Notes: generated by a model from the letters alone, not told the origin. DNA of 64,000 bases from Marixanthomonas spongiae (GCF_003095375.1 NZ_QEHR01000001.1:186001-250000); one strand, 5' to 3'. Positions 43,423 through 53,146 are shown, numbered from the stretch's first letter. Program-made: numbers and translations.

Positions 43423-43950
43423 TTACCTAATGCTCACTTCTTGAAATGGCACATCGCTGTCGCGAAAACGCTCTACACATTTGGCAACGATTTCCTTGGC
43501 TTTTTCAACATCACCCCAACCGCCAACATCTACTTTCTTTTCTTCCAGGTCTTTATATACTTGAAAAAAGTGCTCTATTTCCTTGATCAAGTGTGGATTC
43601 AGTTCAGAAAGGTCGTTCACGTTATTGGAAATGGGATCGCTCACGGGCACACAGATTACTTTTTCGTCAGGCCCTTTTTCGTCGGCCATGTGAAACACGC
43701 CAATGGGCTTTACTTCAATTACACAGCCGGGGAAAGTAGGTTCGGTCACCAACACCAACACATCCAATGGATCGCCGTCCAACGCTAATGTTTCCGGTAT
43801 AAAACCATAATCTGCCGGATACATCATAGACGAAAAGATCATACGGTCGTAGCGTATTTTTTTCAATTCAAAATCGTATTCATATTTGTTCCGGCTTCCT
43901 TTTGGAATTTCAACCAACACATCGAAGGTCTGTACTCTGTCTGCAGTCAT
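43423..43950 (-). CDS. ppa: soluble inorganic pyrophosphatase (family I)
   Basis: A 175-residue cytoplasmic enzyme that splits pyrophosphate. Family I motifs: EIPKGSRNKYEYD (about 14-26), PADYGFIPETLALDGDPLDVLVL (about 46-68, with Asp ligands) and DEKVICVPVSDP (about 97-108). Its promoter shows CAAAAATA (TATTTTTG on the minus strand) at 44009. The gene lies upstream of hppA, so the cell carries both soluble and energy-conserving pyrophosphatases side by side. Confidence 0.95.
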   Translation of the reverse strand: MTADRVQTFDVLVEIPKGSRNKYEYDFELKKIRYDRMIFSSMMYPADYGFIPETLALDGDPLDVLVLVTEPTFPGCVIEVKPIGVFHMADEKGPDEKVICVPVSDPISNNVNDLSELNPHLIKEIEHFFQVYKDLEEKKVDVGGWGDVEKAKEIVAKCVERFRDSDVPFQEVSIR

Positions 43951-44008
43951 TTTTAGTTCAGTTTATTTAAATCGTTTTTCCAAACTGTGTCTATATAGTT
44001 TGGGCGTG

Positions 44009-44016
44009 CAAAAATA
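44009..44016 (-). promoter_or_regulatory. -7 box before ppa
   Basis: Minus-strand TATTTTTG matches TANNTTTG, 59 bp before the ppa ATG. No clear -33 element. Confidence 0.4.
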
Positions 44017-44120
44017 ACGCTTTTAGACGGTTCTTGCACTAAAAAGAGGATTAAATTTTTACCCAGAAGGAGCATTTCAAAACTCAAACCCCTACGGGGT
44101 GAAAAAACCTTTAAAATAAT

Positions 44121-44128
44121 TACATTTG
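44121..44128 (+). promoter_or_regulatory. -7 box before the 178-residue hypothetical gene
   Basis: TACATTTG matches TANNTTTG exactly, 18 bp before the ATG. Confidence 0.4.
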
Positions 44129-44145
44129 CCTGCAATTTCCCCAGT

Positions 44146-44682
44146 ATGAAGAAATACATAAGCACCCTCTTACTGCTCTGTTTGCTGCTTCCTTCGGCGG
44201 GGACCTACCTATGGCTGTCTCTTCATAAAATAACCCTTAAAAAAGAACTGAAGCACAACCTCATCGCTGGCATTGACAAGGAAGAATTGGTTTTGCTGAA
44301 ATTTTCGAAGGCTGAAATAGATGAAAAGCTACGATGGGAACACTCCAAAGAGTTTGAATACAAAGGCCAAATGTACGATGTGGTGGAAACCAAAAAAACC
44401 ATAGACAGTATTAGTTATTGGTGCTGGTGGGATTATGAAGAAACAAAACTCAACCGAAAGCTTAACAAGATCCTTTTAGGTGTGCTGGACGATGACAGTC
44501 AAACAAAAGAACAACACAAACGGCTTACCAAATTTTACCGTAGCTTGTTTTTTAACGAACGTCCTACAATTCATTTTTATACTTCAGAAATAGAGAACAT
44601 ACAGGAAATCGGTTTTTTTTATTCCATAGATTATCAATCCATTTCCCTTCCGCCCCCAGATATGCCTCCACGTATAGGTTAA
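44146..44682 (+). CDS. hypothetical secreted/membrane protein upstream of a TonB receptor
   Basis: A 178-residue protein with an N-terminal signal or anchor (MKKYISTLLLLCLLLPSAGTY). A charged domain follows with ELVLLKFSKAEIDEKLRW, EFEYKGQMYDVVE and the notable SYWCWWDYEETKLNRKL. It ends with a Pro-rich tail. I do not recognise the family by name. Its gene lies 93 bp before the TonB receptor gene, on the same strand, so it may be an accessory of that uptake system (inference). Confidence 0.65.
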   Translation: MKKYISTLLLLCLLLPSAGTYLWLSLHKITLKKELKHNLIAGIDKEELVLLKFSKAEIDEKLRWEHSKEFEYKGQMYDVVETKKTIDSISYWCWWDYEETKLNRKLNKILLGVLDDDSQTKEQHKRLTKFYRSLFFNERPTIHFYTSEIENIQEIGFFYSIDYQSISLPPPDMPPRIG

Positions 44683-44718
44683 CAGCAACTTTTCATATAC
44701 ACCTTACTTTTTTAAGTC

Positions 44719-44742
44719 GCACAGTTATTTAATTAGCTGTGC
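44719..44742. promoter_or_regulatory. 24-bp imperfect palindrome before the TonB receptor gene
   Basis: GCACAGTTATTT and AATTAGCTGTGC form a palindrome (10 of 12 positions) ending 34 bp before the receptor ATG. It could be an operator or a weak terminator for the previous gene. It is not a Fur-box match. Confidence 0.45.
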
Positions 44743-44775
44743 CATACCTTTTATTTAAAACTTAATTATCCAACA

Positions 44776-47181
44776 ATGAGACATATTATTTTATTGATGG
44801 TGTTGCTTGGCTTTGTCCACATGGCAAGTGCGCAGGTAATCACCATTAAAGACCAGACCACGGAAGAACCGCTGGAACTGGTCACCCTTATCAGTAAAAG
44901 CACGCATGCTTATGCCACCACCAACGGTAAAGGGCAAGCAGATATTTCGGCTTTAAAAGATGCTGAAAAGATTGAAATACGAACCCTTGGCTACAAAACC
45001 GAAGTGAAAAGCTATGCTCAACTGGAAGCCGAAAATTTCCTTTTGTTCATGGAGCCTTCCAACATCAGTATGGACGAAGTGGTGATTTCGGCGACCCGGT
45101 GGAATCAATCCTCATCTGATGTCCCTTCAAAAATAACCTCCATTTCTTCTGAAGAAATCAAACTGCAAAATCCGCAAACGGCAGCCGATTTGTTAGGGAT
45201 TTCAGGGGAAGTATTCATCCAAAAAAGCCAACAAGGCGGCGGAAGCCCCATGATACGTGGGTTTGCCACCAACCGTTTGGTCTATACCATAGACGGGGTA
45301 CGAATGAACACCGCCATTTTTAGAGGCGGAAACCTGCAAAACGTTATCTCGCTCGACCCATTTGCCACTGAACACGCGGAAGTGCTTTTTGGGCCAGGAT
45401 CGGTCATTTACGGAAGTGATGCCATTGGTGGCGTAATGAGTTTTCAAACGCTTACCCCACAATTTTCGTTGGACGACAAACCGTATATTACGGGAAAAGC
45501 AGTGATGCGATACGCTTCGGCAAACAATGAAAAAACCGCCCATCTCGACGTAAACGTAGGTTGGAAAAAATGGGCATTTGCCACCAGCATTTCTTCTTAC
45601 GATTATGATAATTTAAAACAAGGCAGCGAAGGTCCTGACGAGTTTTTGCGGCCGTACTACGTAAAGCGTCAAGACAGCATGGACGTTGTGGTTGCCAACG
45701 AAGACCCTAAAATACAGCGGCCTTCTGGTTATTCGCAGATGAACTTAATGCAAAAAGTTAGGTTTAAACCCAACAAAAACTGGGATTTCCAATATGGTTT
45801 GCATTATTCTGAAACCTCGGATTATGCGCGGTACGATCGCCGCCAACGCACCCGAAACGGAAAACCCCGCTATGGCGAGTGGAACTATGGCCCACAAAAA
45901 TGGATGATGAACAATTTGAATGTTACCCATTTCAAAGAAAATAGCGTTTATGACCAATTATCTGTGCGATTGGCGATTCAAAATTTTGAAGAAAGCCGCA
46001 TTAGCCGAAACTTCAACAAACCCGATCGTGAAACACGTATTGAAAAGGTGGATGCATATTCGGCCAACGTGGATTTCACAAAAGCACTTGGCGAACGCCA
46101 CGAACTGTATTATGGTGTCGAGGCCATTACTAATGATGTAAACTCAACCGGAACTGACCTCAACATTGAAACAGGCGTGAGCCAACCGGGACCAAGCCGT
46201 TATCCAGAAGCAACTTGGTCATCGTATGCCGCGTATGTTTCCGATCAATTTACCATTAACGATCAAGTGCTGCTACAGGGAGGGCTGCGGTATAACTTTA
46301 TTGAACTGGATGCCGAATTCGACACCCAGTTTTACCCTTTCCCTTTTGAAAAAGCTTCCTTGAACAATGGCAACCTTACCGGTAGTTTAGGGGTCGTGTA
46401 CCGCCCAACCCGTGATTGGGTGATCAGCTCGAATGCCTCTACCGCTTTTAGGGCACCCAATGTGGACGATGTGGGCAAGGTGTTCGATTCTGAACCCGGT
46501 GCTGTCGTCGTTCCGAACCCTGATTTGGAAGCCGAGTATGCGTATAATGTCGATTTGGGCATTGCCAAAGTTTTTGACGATGTGGTAAAAATAGATGTAA
46601 CGGGTTATTACACCCATTTAAAAAATGCTCTGGTACGCCGTGATTTTAAATTGAATGGGCAAGACAGCATTATGTACGACGGGCAATTGAGCCAAGTTCA
46701 GGCCATTCAAAATGCTGCCGAGGCACATGTTTATGGCGTGCAAGCCGGTGTGGAAGTGAAACTGCCCAGCGGATTTGGGTTTTCTTCAGACTTCAATTAC
46801 CAGTACGGCGAAGAAGAACTGGACGATGGCTCGACCAGCCGTTCCCGCCACGCCGCACCTTGGTTTGGGGTTTCCAGATTGACGTATGCTGCACAAGGCC
46901 TGAACATGCAATTATATATGAATTACAGCGGCAAACGTGAGTTTGAAGACCTGCCGGAATCGGAAAAAGGCAAGACCGAAATCTATGCCATCGACGATAA
47001 CGGGAATCCGTATGCGCCCGGTTGGTACACGCTTAACTACAAAGCAAGTTACCGCCTAAGCGATATGTTCACCGTTACCGGCGGACTTGAAAATATAACC
47101 GACAGACGGTATCGCCCGTACAGTTCAGGGATTTCTGGACCAGGACGTAATTTTATTTTATCGCTTCGGGCCGATTTCTAA
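44776..47181 (+). CDS. TonB-dependent outer membrane receptor, haem/haemoprotein-type
   Basis: An 801-residue receptor: signal peptide, a CarboxypepD_reg-like domain (about 20-90), a plug (about 110-230: GGGSPMIRGFATNRLVYTIDGVRMN) and a 22-strand barrel ending in ILSLRADF. The FRAP motif at about 555 (STAFRAPNVDDVG) followed by NPDLEAEYAYN is the FRAP/NPDL pair typical of haem and haemoglobin receptors, which suggests haem or iron uptake. No haem lyase or Fur box is seen, so the ligand is tentative. A terminator follows. Confidence 0.9.
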   Translation: MRHIILLMVLLGFVHMASAQVITIKDQTTEEPLELVTLISKSTHAYATTNGKGQADISALKDAEKIEIRTLGYKTEVKSYAQLEAENFLLFMEPSNISMDEVVISATRWNQSSSDVPSKITSISSEEIKLQNPQTAADLLGISGEVFIQKSQQGGGSPMIRGFATNRLVYTIDGVRMNTAIFRGGNLQNVISLDPFATEHAEVLFGPGSVIYGSDAIGGVMSFQTLTPQFSLDDKPYITGKAVMRYASANNEKTAHLDVNVGWKKWAFATSISSYDYDNLKQGSEGPDEFLRPYYVKRQDSMDVVVANEDPKIQRPSGYSQMNLMQKVRFKPNKNWDFQYGLHYSETSDYARYDRRQRTRNGKPRYGEWNYGPQKWMMNNLNVTHFKENSVYDQLSVRLAIQNFEESRISRNFNKPDRETRIEKVDAYSANVDFTKALGERHELYYGVEAITNDVNSTGTDLNIETGVSQPGPSRYPEATWSSYAAYVSDQFTINDQVLLQGGLRYNFIELDAEFDTQFYPFPFEKASLNNGNLTGSLGVVYRPTRDWVISSNASTAFRAPNVDDVGKVFDSEPGAVVVPNPDLEAEYAYNVDLGIAKVFDDVVKIDVTGYYTHLKNALVRRDFKLNGQDSIMYDGQLSQVQAIQNAAEAHVYGVQAGVEVKLPSGFGFSSDFNYQYGEEELDDGSTSRSRHAAPWFGVSRLTYAAQGLNMQLYMNYSGKREFEDLPESEKGKTEIYAIDDNGNPYAPGWYTLNYKASYRLSDMFTVTGGLENITDRRYRPYSSGISGPGRNFILSLRADF

Positions 47182-47205
47182 GGCTTGTTAGGCGATCATT
47201 ATTTC

Positions 47206-47240
47206 AAAAACTGTCATCTTTTAAGGTGGCAGTTTTTTGT
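47206..47240 (+). terminator. intrinsic terminator after the TonB receptor
   Basis: AAAAACTGTCATC and GGTGGCAGTTTTTT arms with a short loop end in a T run, 25 bp after the stop. Confidence 0.8.
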
Positions 47241-47381
47241 TTCTGAAATGATAACGGGAAAGATTATTGTGATTGTTACCTTCAAATTGAAAAGCAGGAC
47301 GTGAGTCACGGTATGTGATTTCTCCCTACGGTCGAAATGACTGATGGTCGAAATGAAATAAAGCACCCATCAACCCATCTT

Positions 47382-47450
47382 CTAAAAAAAACCAAAAACA
47401 GCAGTTGCACCAAATTCGCGAGTCTTGTTATTTTCCGAATACTTTCCGCA
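47382..47450 (-). pseudogene. decayed C-terminal end of a DUF5686-type gene (relic 1)
   Basis: On the minus strand it reads CGKYSENNKTREFGATAVFGFF-stop. It aligns without gaps to the C-terminus RGNYLDNPGAREFGVTGVFG of the intact DUF5686 gene 2 kb away. Upstream codons are lost. The CATCAACCCAT context and TGATTTCTCCCTACGG word after it also resemble the flank of the intact gene, though the latter word is a known type of intergenic repeat. The rest of the 353-bp gap shows nothing further. Confidence 0.65.
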
Positions 47451-47534
47451 GCATAAAGTGACATTTTTTTCTGAAATGTAAGGGATAAAATACTTCTACC
47501 GGCTCATATTACTTTTTAGACAACCTCTTTTTAT

Positions 47535-48941
47535 CTACACGTCAACCTGCTTCCATGTTCCTTTTTTAAACCAAAGCATAGCGATGACGGCAATGAGCAC
47601 TTCGGCAATGGTAACTGCCCAAAAAACGCCTTTCGGCCCCCAATCCCACCAAAAGGCAGCTATATAAGCAAAGGGCAATTGCAGCACCCAAAAACAGAAA
47701 AAATTAATCACCGTAGGCGTTTTGGTATCCCCGGCACCGTTAAAAGCATTGTTAATGGTCATACCATAAGCGTAAAAAACGTATCCAGCCGCTATAATTT
47801 GTAAACTCAAGGCCCCGTATTCAATGATATCAGCTTGTGGGCTGAACCAGCTTATAATAGTTTCAGCAAAAGCAAGGTAGCATATAGACACGAAAAACAT
47901 AAACCAAGCGTTGTATTTTCCAGTTTTCCAAACTGAAATTTCTGCCCTGTCGGGTTTTTTTGCACCTAAATTTTGCCCCACCAAGGTTGCTGCGGCGTTG
48001 CTCATTCCCCAGGCAGGCATCAATGTAAACATAATAATACGTATGGAAATAGTATAGCCGGCAAGTACCTCACTGCCAAATTCGCTTATAATCCGCATTA
48101 AAAATATCCAGCTGGATGTGCCAATAATAAATTGCCCAATTCCGCCTAAAGAAACTTTTATCAAGTTCCACATAACCGAAATATTAATCCCTATATCTTT
48201 GACGGCCAATTTAATTCGCGTAGCTCCATAAAAAAGAACCAACAACTGAAACAATACTGCCACTCCCCTACCAATCGTGGTCGCAATAGCAGCACCGGCG
48301 ACGCCATATTCGGGAATAGGCCCTAACCCAAAAATAAATATCGGATCTAATATAATGTTTAATCCATTAGAAAGAATTAAAACCCACATTGCCATAGAAG
48401 CATTTCCAGCGCCCCGGAAAACAGCATTGATTAGAAACAGTAAAACGATGGTAATATTTCCGCCGAAAAGAATTTGGGTATAGCGATACCCTTCTTCAAT
48501 TAAATCGTGTTCCCCGCCCATAAGGTTTAAGATCTCCTTTGGGTATAAAATACCGAATACCGATACTATGGCGGCGACCAAAATGCCCAAAATAATTACT
48601 TGAACTGCTGCTCTATTGGCGCCCGACGCATCCTTCTCGCCAATGCGTCTCGCAACCACAGCAGTTGCGGCCATGCTCAAACCCACTGCCAAGGCGTAAA
48701 CAAGAGTGATTACAGATTCAGTAAGACCAATGGTTGCAACTGCATTGGTGCTTATACGCGATACAAAAGCGATGTCCACCAAAGCAAATATCGATTCCAT
48801 GCACATTTCAAGAATCATAGGCACCGAAAGCAAAAAAATTGCTTTGCGGATACTGCCTTTGGTGTAGTCTATTTCTTTTCCGGAAATAGCCTGCCTAAAA
48901 AGTTTTATAACATTTTTTAGTGAGTGGTAAAATGAAGTCAT
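47535..48941 (-). CDS. MATE family multidrug/Na+ efflux transporter
   Basis: A 468-residue transporter with 12 predicted membrane helices. Two related halves carry VPMILEMCMESIFALVDIAFVSRIS and MPAWGMSNAAATLVGQNLGAKKPDRAE. It exports cationic compounds using Na+ or H+ gradients. The ATG at 48941 (MTSFYHSLKNVIKL) is preferred; a further 21 codons upstream encode repeat-like DNA. It is flanked by two decayed copies of the DUF5686 3' end, as if it had been inserted into an older duplicated locus. Confidence 0.92.
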   Translation of the reverse strand: MTSFYHSLKNVIKLFRQAISGKEIDYTKGSIRKAIFLLSVPMILEMCMESIFALVDIAFVSRISTNAVATIGLTESVITLVYALAVGLSMAATAVVARRIGEKDASGANRAAVQVIILGILVAAIVSVFGILYPKEILNLMGGEHDLIEEGYRYTQILFGGNITIVLLFLINAVFRGAGNASMAMWVLILSNGLNIILDPIFIFGLGPIPEYGVAGAAIATTIGRGVAVLFQLLVLFYGATRIKLAVKDIGINISVMWNLIKVSLGGIGQFIIGTSSWIFLMRIISEFGSEVLAGYTISIRIIMFTLMPAWGMSNAAATLVGQNLGAKKPDRAEISVWKTGKYNAWFMFFVSICYLAFAETIISWFSPQADIIEYGALSLQIIAAGYVFYAYGMTINNAFNGAGDTKTPTVINFFCFWVLQLPFAYIAAFWWDWGPKGVFWAVTIAEVLIAVIAMLWFKKGTWKQVDV

Positions 48942-49131
48942 TGGTTGGAAGGAATTGGTTAGTACATACCGTAAAACCTCTCCAAGCAGAGAGGGACATT
49001 CCAATTAAAAACGTTTATTCAACTACGTTTTTTTAACAGAATGTATTGTTATGCAATATCCAATTTCCTCATAATGAAACAAATATAGTGTATTAATTCA
49101 GTATGTTGTACTTCTGAAAAGATTTTTTTTG

Positions 49132-49202
49132 AAAAGAAAAGTAAAAAACACCAGTTGCGTGAAATATACCTCCCCGAGATTGCCCTAATAATTCCCACGG
49201 AA
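49132..49202 (-). pseudogene. decayed C-terminal end of a DUF5686-type gene (relic 2)
   Basis: On the minus strand FRGNY (49188-49202) is followed by a stop codon, then N-L-G, and after one lost base FHATGVFYFSF, aligning with FRGNYLDNPGAREFGVTGVFGFSF of the intact gene. A stop and a frameshift show it is dead. The flank upstream of the relic (CTGAAATGTTAGGGA) is shared with relic 1, so the two derive from one duplicated ancestor. The rest of the 593-bp gap holds a repeat at 49266 and no gene. Confidence 0.65.
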
Positions 49203-49265
49203 TAGGGTGGCAGCTTTTTTCTGAAATGTTAGGGAAAAAATACAATTTGATCATTTTTTTTTAGT

Positions 49266-49286
49266 CGTGTCCGACTAAGACGTAAG
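49266..49286. repeat. CGTGTCCGACTAAG repeat, copy 2
   Basis: CGTGTCCGACTAAGACGTAA matches 35177 with one mismatch. Confidence 0.5.
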
Positions 49287-49534
49287 ACCTGATAGTTAAT
49301 CATCTGGTATTTGTGTTTAAAATTTGTTACGTTTTAAAAAATAACCAAAACTAAACAGAAAGGTGTCTATAAAGAAAACACTCGAAACAGTTATGTTTGT
49401 TGAGCTTTTAAAAATTTAAAAAACTTTCTTTGGACACCAATGATTTTTTTTAAATGGAAACCAAGACGGAACAAAGGGAATGTGATTTCTCTCTACGGTC
49501 GAAATGACAATGATGCAAATCATCAACCCATTTT

Positions 49535-52012
49535 CTAAAAAGAGAATCCAAATACGCCCGTAACGCCAAACTCACGAGCTCCGGGATTGTCCAGATAATT
49601 TCCGCGGAAGTTGAAATCCAGACGGAAAATCCTGAAAATATTTCCTACGCCTACGCTCCACTCCCAATAAATATCCCCTGGCGCGCGGTAGGTAATGTTA
49701 GAGGCGTTAAGCGCCCGGTTTTCGTCGGATATTTCACCATATACCGCCCTAAAGCCAACTACTTCCCGCAGGTCTAAATCGCGAAGCCATGGGATACGGC
49801 CAAAAATACGGCCTCCAAAATTGTGCTCCAAATGCAGCGAGGTGTAGGTGTCGGTCACAAATTCGTAATAATCCAAGTTGGTAAACGCATTGTACAAACT
49901 GAAATAGGTTTGGTTTCCAGGCACCGGACTTAACAATCCCAAAGGCACGGGGTCGAATATTTTCCCCACCTCAACAGTGGAATACAACCGGCCAAAACCA
50001 CCAATGTTCCAAGGTTGGGTATAAAAAGCTTGCAGTTTTTTATATTCAAAATCGCCATCGAGGATGTTTTTTAGCCCATACGTATAGCCCAAATAAAAAC
50101 TGGGGAAATCGCCATCGTTGATGATGGTTCGTTCCACACCATAACCAGAGGTTTTTCGTTGCGGGGTGTAAAAAAGCCCCAACTCTATTTCGGGTTGTGA
50201 AATGGTGCTTTTTATGGTTCCGTCTTCGGCAAAATAATCCAAACTAAAAGTATCGGTCGCCGAACGCAGTTTTCGGTGTGAACCAGTTACGCGCACTACA
50301 AAATTTTTGGCAGGTTCTACAGAAACGCCTGCCGTGGCCAATTTTATTCGTGTTAAGCGATCGTTAGAACCTACTGAAATAAGCGATGATGAGGCCAAAC
50401 TCCGCCCCAGCACGTCATTGCTCGTTGTTAAACTGGCCCCGGTTTGTTCTACATCTTTTCGATAGCCGCTAAATACTTTCAACCGTGATTTCCGGTCCAG
50501 CAACAATTTGCCCGAAATGCCATATTTAAACCGTTTGTCTTTAAACCCGTATGCACCGAAGGTTTCAATACGCCAAGGATCGTTTTGACCAAAATAGGTC
50601 CTTCCGCCCAAACGGATGCGCAATCCTTCGGCTTCGTTAAAGCCAAAAATGGAAAACACGGGACCAATGTCCACATTATCTACTTCGTAATACCCGGTTG
50701 CCAAAGTTGCGCCTATGTTGTACAACGTTTTAAATCTAGGAACGGTTTTTAAGGTATCGAGCATTTTATAAATACCTTTTTCATCTTTGTTGAGCGACTC
50801 TAAGCGGTTTTGTTCCCAAAAGCTATCGGGACGGTTGTAAACGGCTTCATTATAAGGGTCGGTCTGTTCGCCATAAAAGCTTTTGTCTTTTTTGATGTCA
50901 AATTCGTAATTATCGTACAACGTGGTGCGTTTGCCGTAGATTCCTTGGGCCTCTTCCTTTTTCCGAAGGCTGAAATCGCTCAAAAAGTGATCGCGGGTTA
51001 TTAAAAAAGTACTGTCGTTGAGCACTTCGAATTCCTGTTCAATATACACTTCGCGCACCCAGTTGATGTTGGCACTTTTTGAAGCTTGCAGGTTGATCTC
51101 TTTAATGGCCCAAGTGGTGTCGTTTACCCAAAAATCGCCTTTAAAAGTCAGTTCGTTTTTTCTGCGCGGGTAATACACAATGTTATAGCACCATTTGTTA
51201 TCGCGGTACGCACTGTCCAGCAATTTGTAGTTATACACATCGATGCCTGTTCGGGAAAGGGGGCTTACAAAGGCTTTGTCGAAAAATTTCAGGTAATTGT
51301 CATAGACATTGTACTCCTTATAAAGATCTTTTACAAAAGCTATCAAGGCTTGGTTGTTCTGAAAACCGGAGTTTTTGTTCCCTTTAAGGACTTCTTTTTC
51401 CTCATTCAAAACATTGTCGCCATACACTTTGGAATACGCTTCATTGATAAAAATAGGCAAATAGGAATTTCCGGTAACGTTCGAGGTATCGATTTGGTCC
51501 CAGATAAATTCCATTCCTTTGAACACCTTGCTTTTTATCAGCGTGCTGTCTATGGTATTTAAATCGAACTCCAGTTTTTCGTATTTGTCGTAGCTGTACT
51601 GCTTAAATTGTTTAACGCCGTTTTCGCGCCGGTTTTCCCAAATTTTCCGAAGAATATCAATGGCTGGATTGTTCTTTTTGGGCTGTTTGCCACTAATGAG
51701 CACCACCTCGTCCAAGGCGGCGGCTTCTTCTTGCAGCACCACTTCCATTTTATAGGTGTTTTTCGCGCCTAGCGGAACCTCTTTGCTTTCAAAACCTATA
51801 AAGGAAAACACGACCGCTTTATAATTGGTATCGCTCTCTAGGTAAAAGCGTCCTTCTTCGTTGGAAATGGTCCCTTCGTTTGAATTCTTAAAGATAACGT
51901 TCACGAAAGGCAGCGGGTCGCCAGCCGCATCGGTAATTTTACCGCTTACTTTGGTCTGGGCAACCACAATGGTCGTGAACAATAAAAAAAATAGGAAAAG
52001 GGACTGCCTCAT
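49535..52012 (-). CDS. DUF5686 family outer membrane protein with carboxypeptidase-like N-terminal domain
   Basis: An 825-residue protein: signal peptide (MRQSLFLFFLLFTTIVVAQ), CarboxypepD_reg-like domain (about 20-105: KVSGKITDAAGDPLPFVNVIFKN), then a large DUF5686 domain that includes a beta-barrel C-terminus (FNFRGNY...GVFGFSF). DUF5686 has no known substrate and may be an outer-membrane porin or secretion factor. The ATG at 52012 is preferred; 12 codons further up look non-coding. It lies next to pdhB, a common flavobacterial order. Its 3' end has been copied to 49132 and 47382. Confidence 0.88.
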   Translation of the reverse strand: MRQSLFLFFLLFTTIVVAQTKVSGKITDAAGDPLPFVNVIFKNSNEGTISNEEGRFYLESDTNYKAVVFSFIGFESKEVPLGAKNTYKMEVVLQEEAAALDEVVLISGKQPKKNNPAIDILRKIWENRRENGVKQFKQYSYDKYEKLEFDLNTIDSTLIKSKVFKGMEFIWDQIDTSNVTGNSYLPIFINEAYSKVYGDNVLNEEKEVLKGNKNSGFQNNQALIAFVKDLYKEYNVYDNYLKFFDKAFVSPLSRTGIDVYNYKLLDSAYRDNKWCYNIVYYPRRKNELTFKGDFWVNDTTWAIKEINLQASKSANINWVREVYIEQEFEVLNDSTFLITRDHFLSDFSLRKKEEAQGIYGKRTTLYDNYEFDIKKDKSFYGEQTDPYNEAVYNRPDSFWEQNRLESLNKDEKGIYKMLDTLKTVPRFKTLYNIGATLATGYYEVDNVDIGPVFSIFGFNEAEGLRIRLGGRTYFGQNDPWRIETFGAYGFKDKRFKYGISGKLLLDRKSRLKVFSGYRKDVEQTGASLTTSNDVLGRSLASSSLISVGSNDRLTRIKLATAGVSVEPAKNFVVRVTGSHRKLRSATDTFSLDYFAEDGTIKSTISQPEIELGLFYTPQRKTSGYGVERTIINDGDFPSFYLGYTYGLKNILDGDFEYKKLQAFYTQPWNIGGFGRLYSTVEVGKIFDPVPLGLLSPVPGNQTYFSLYNAFTNLDYYEFVTDTYTSLHLEHNFGGRIFGRIPWLRDLDLREVVGFRAVYGEISDENRALNASNITYRAPGDIYWEWSVGVGNIFRIFRLDFNFRGNYLDNPGAREFGVTGVFGFSF

Positions 52013-52168
52013 AAAGGTATTAGAATGGAAATATGGGAAAATAACCAAAATACAATGAACAAATCACAAAAAAATCACAAATAATTATGAAGAAAATTTG
52101 TGATTTTTTTTGTTTGAAAAAAGTAGCGGGATCTTTAAACCCAATACTCGATGCCTGTTTGGCAGGTT

Positions 52169-53146
52169 TTATTTATACATCACTTTTTTCACCGCTTTCA
52201 CCACATCTTTTGGGCCGGGCAACCATTCTTTTAACAGTTCGGGCGAATAAGGTGCCGGAGTATCGGCAGTGTTGACTTTAACAATGGGTGCATCTAAATA
52301 ATCAAACGCTTGACTTTGTACCTGATAGGTGATTTCGGTCGCAACATTGCCAAATGGCCACGCTTCTTCCAGAATGACCAAACGGTTGGTTTTTTTAACC
52401 GACTCCAAGATGGTGTCGTGATCCATAGGACGCACGGTGCGCAGGTCGATAATTTCACATTCAATGCCTTCTTGGGCCAAGTCTTCGGCGGCTTTGTAGG
52501 CAGCTTTAATGATTTTTCCGAAGGAAACGATGGTTACATCGGCTCCCTTGCGTGTTACTTCAGCAACTCCTAACGGAATTAAATATTCCCCTTCGGGCAC
52601 TTCGCCTTTATCACCGTACATTTGCTCGCTTTCCATAAAAATCACGGGGTCGTCATCGCGAATGGCGCTTTTCAACAGCCCCTTTGCATCTTTAGGGTTG
52701 CTCGGCACCACTACTTTCAATCCGGGGCAGTTGGCGTACCAACTTTCAAAGGCCTGCGAGTGTGTTGCTGCCAATTGTCCTGCCGAAGCCGTTGGCCCCC
52801 TGAAAACGATTGGGATATTGAACTGTCCCCCGCTCATTTGCCGCATTTTTGCTGCGTTGTTGATTATTTGGTCAATCCCCACCAACGAGAAATTGAACGT
52901 CATAAACTCGATAATGGGGCGGTTGCCGTTCATGGCAGAGCCAATACCGATTCCGGAAAACCCAAGTTCGGAAATGGGCGTATCGATAACGCGCTTGGCG
53001 CCAAACTCGTCGAGCATTCCTTTACTGGCTTTATAAGCGCCGTTATATTCGGCCACTTCTTCGCCCATTAAATATATGGTATCGTCGCGGCGCATTTCTT
53101 CGCTCATGGCTTCGGCTATTGCTTCTCTGAATTGTAGTGTTTTCAT
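52169..53146 (-). CDS. pdhB: pyruvate dehydrogenase E1 component, beta subunit
   Basis: A 325-residue protein: REAIAEAMSEEMRRDDTIYLMGEEVAEYNGAYK at the N-terminus with Glu in the TPP-binding EEVAEYNG, then GIGSAMNGNRPIIEFMTFNF and DAPIVKVNTADTPAPYSPELL at the end. It forms the alpha2beta2 E1 enzyme that decarboxylates pyruvate. The alpha subunit and E2 are not in the window. It is divergent from etfB, with a 218-bp gap containing two promoter-like words and a palindrome. Confidence 0.95.
   Translation of the reverse strand: MKTLQFREAIAEAMSEEMRRDDTIYLMGEEVAEYNGAYKASKGMLDEFGAKRVIDTPISELGFSGIGIGSAMNGNRPIIEFMTFNFSLVGIDQIINNAAKMRQMSGGQFNIPIVFRGPTASAGQLAATHSQAFESWYANCPGLKVVVPSNPKDAKGLLKSAIRDDDPVIFMESEQMYGDKGEVPEGEYLIPLGVAEVTRKGADVTIVSFGKIIKAAYKAAEDLAQEGIECEIIDLRTVRPMDHDTILESVKKTNRLVILEEAWPFGNVATEITYQVQSQAFDYLDAPIVKVNTADTPAPYSPELLKEWLPGPKDVVKAVKKVMYK

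Noticed and set aside
44776-47181. SusC/SusD-type glycan uptake locus
   Set aside because: There is no SusD gene or glycan enzymes nearby; FRAP/NPDL motifs point to the haem type.
47314-47340. TGATTTCTCCCTACGGTCGA word as proof of DUF5686 locus duplication
   Set aside because: This word belongs to a common intergenic repeat type and recurs at 49481 independently; only the protein-level alignment of the relics is used as evidence.
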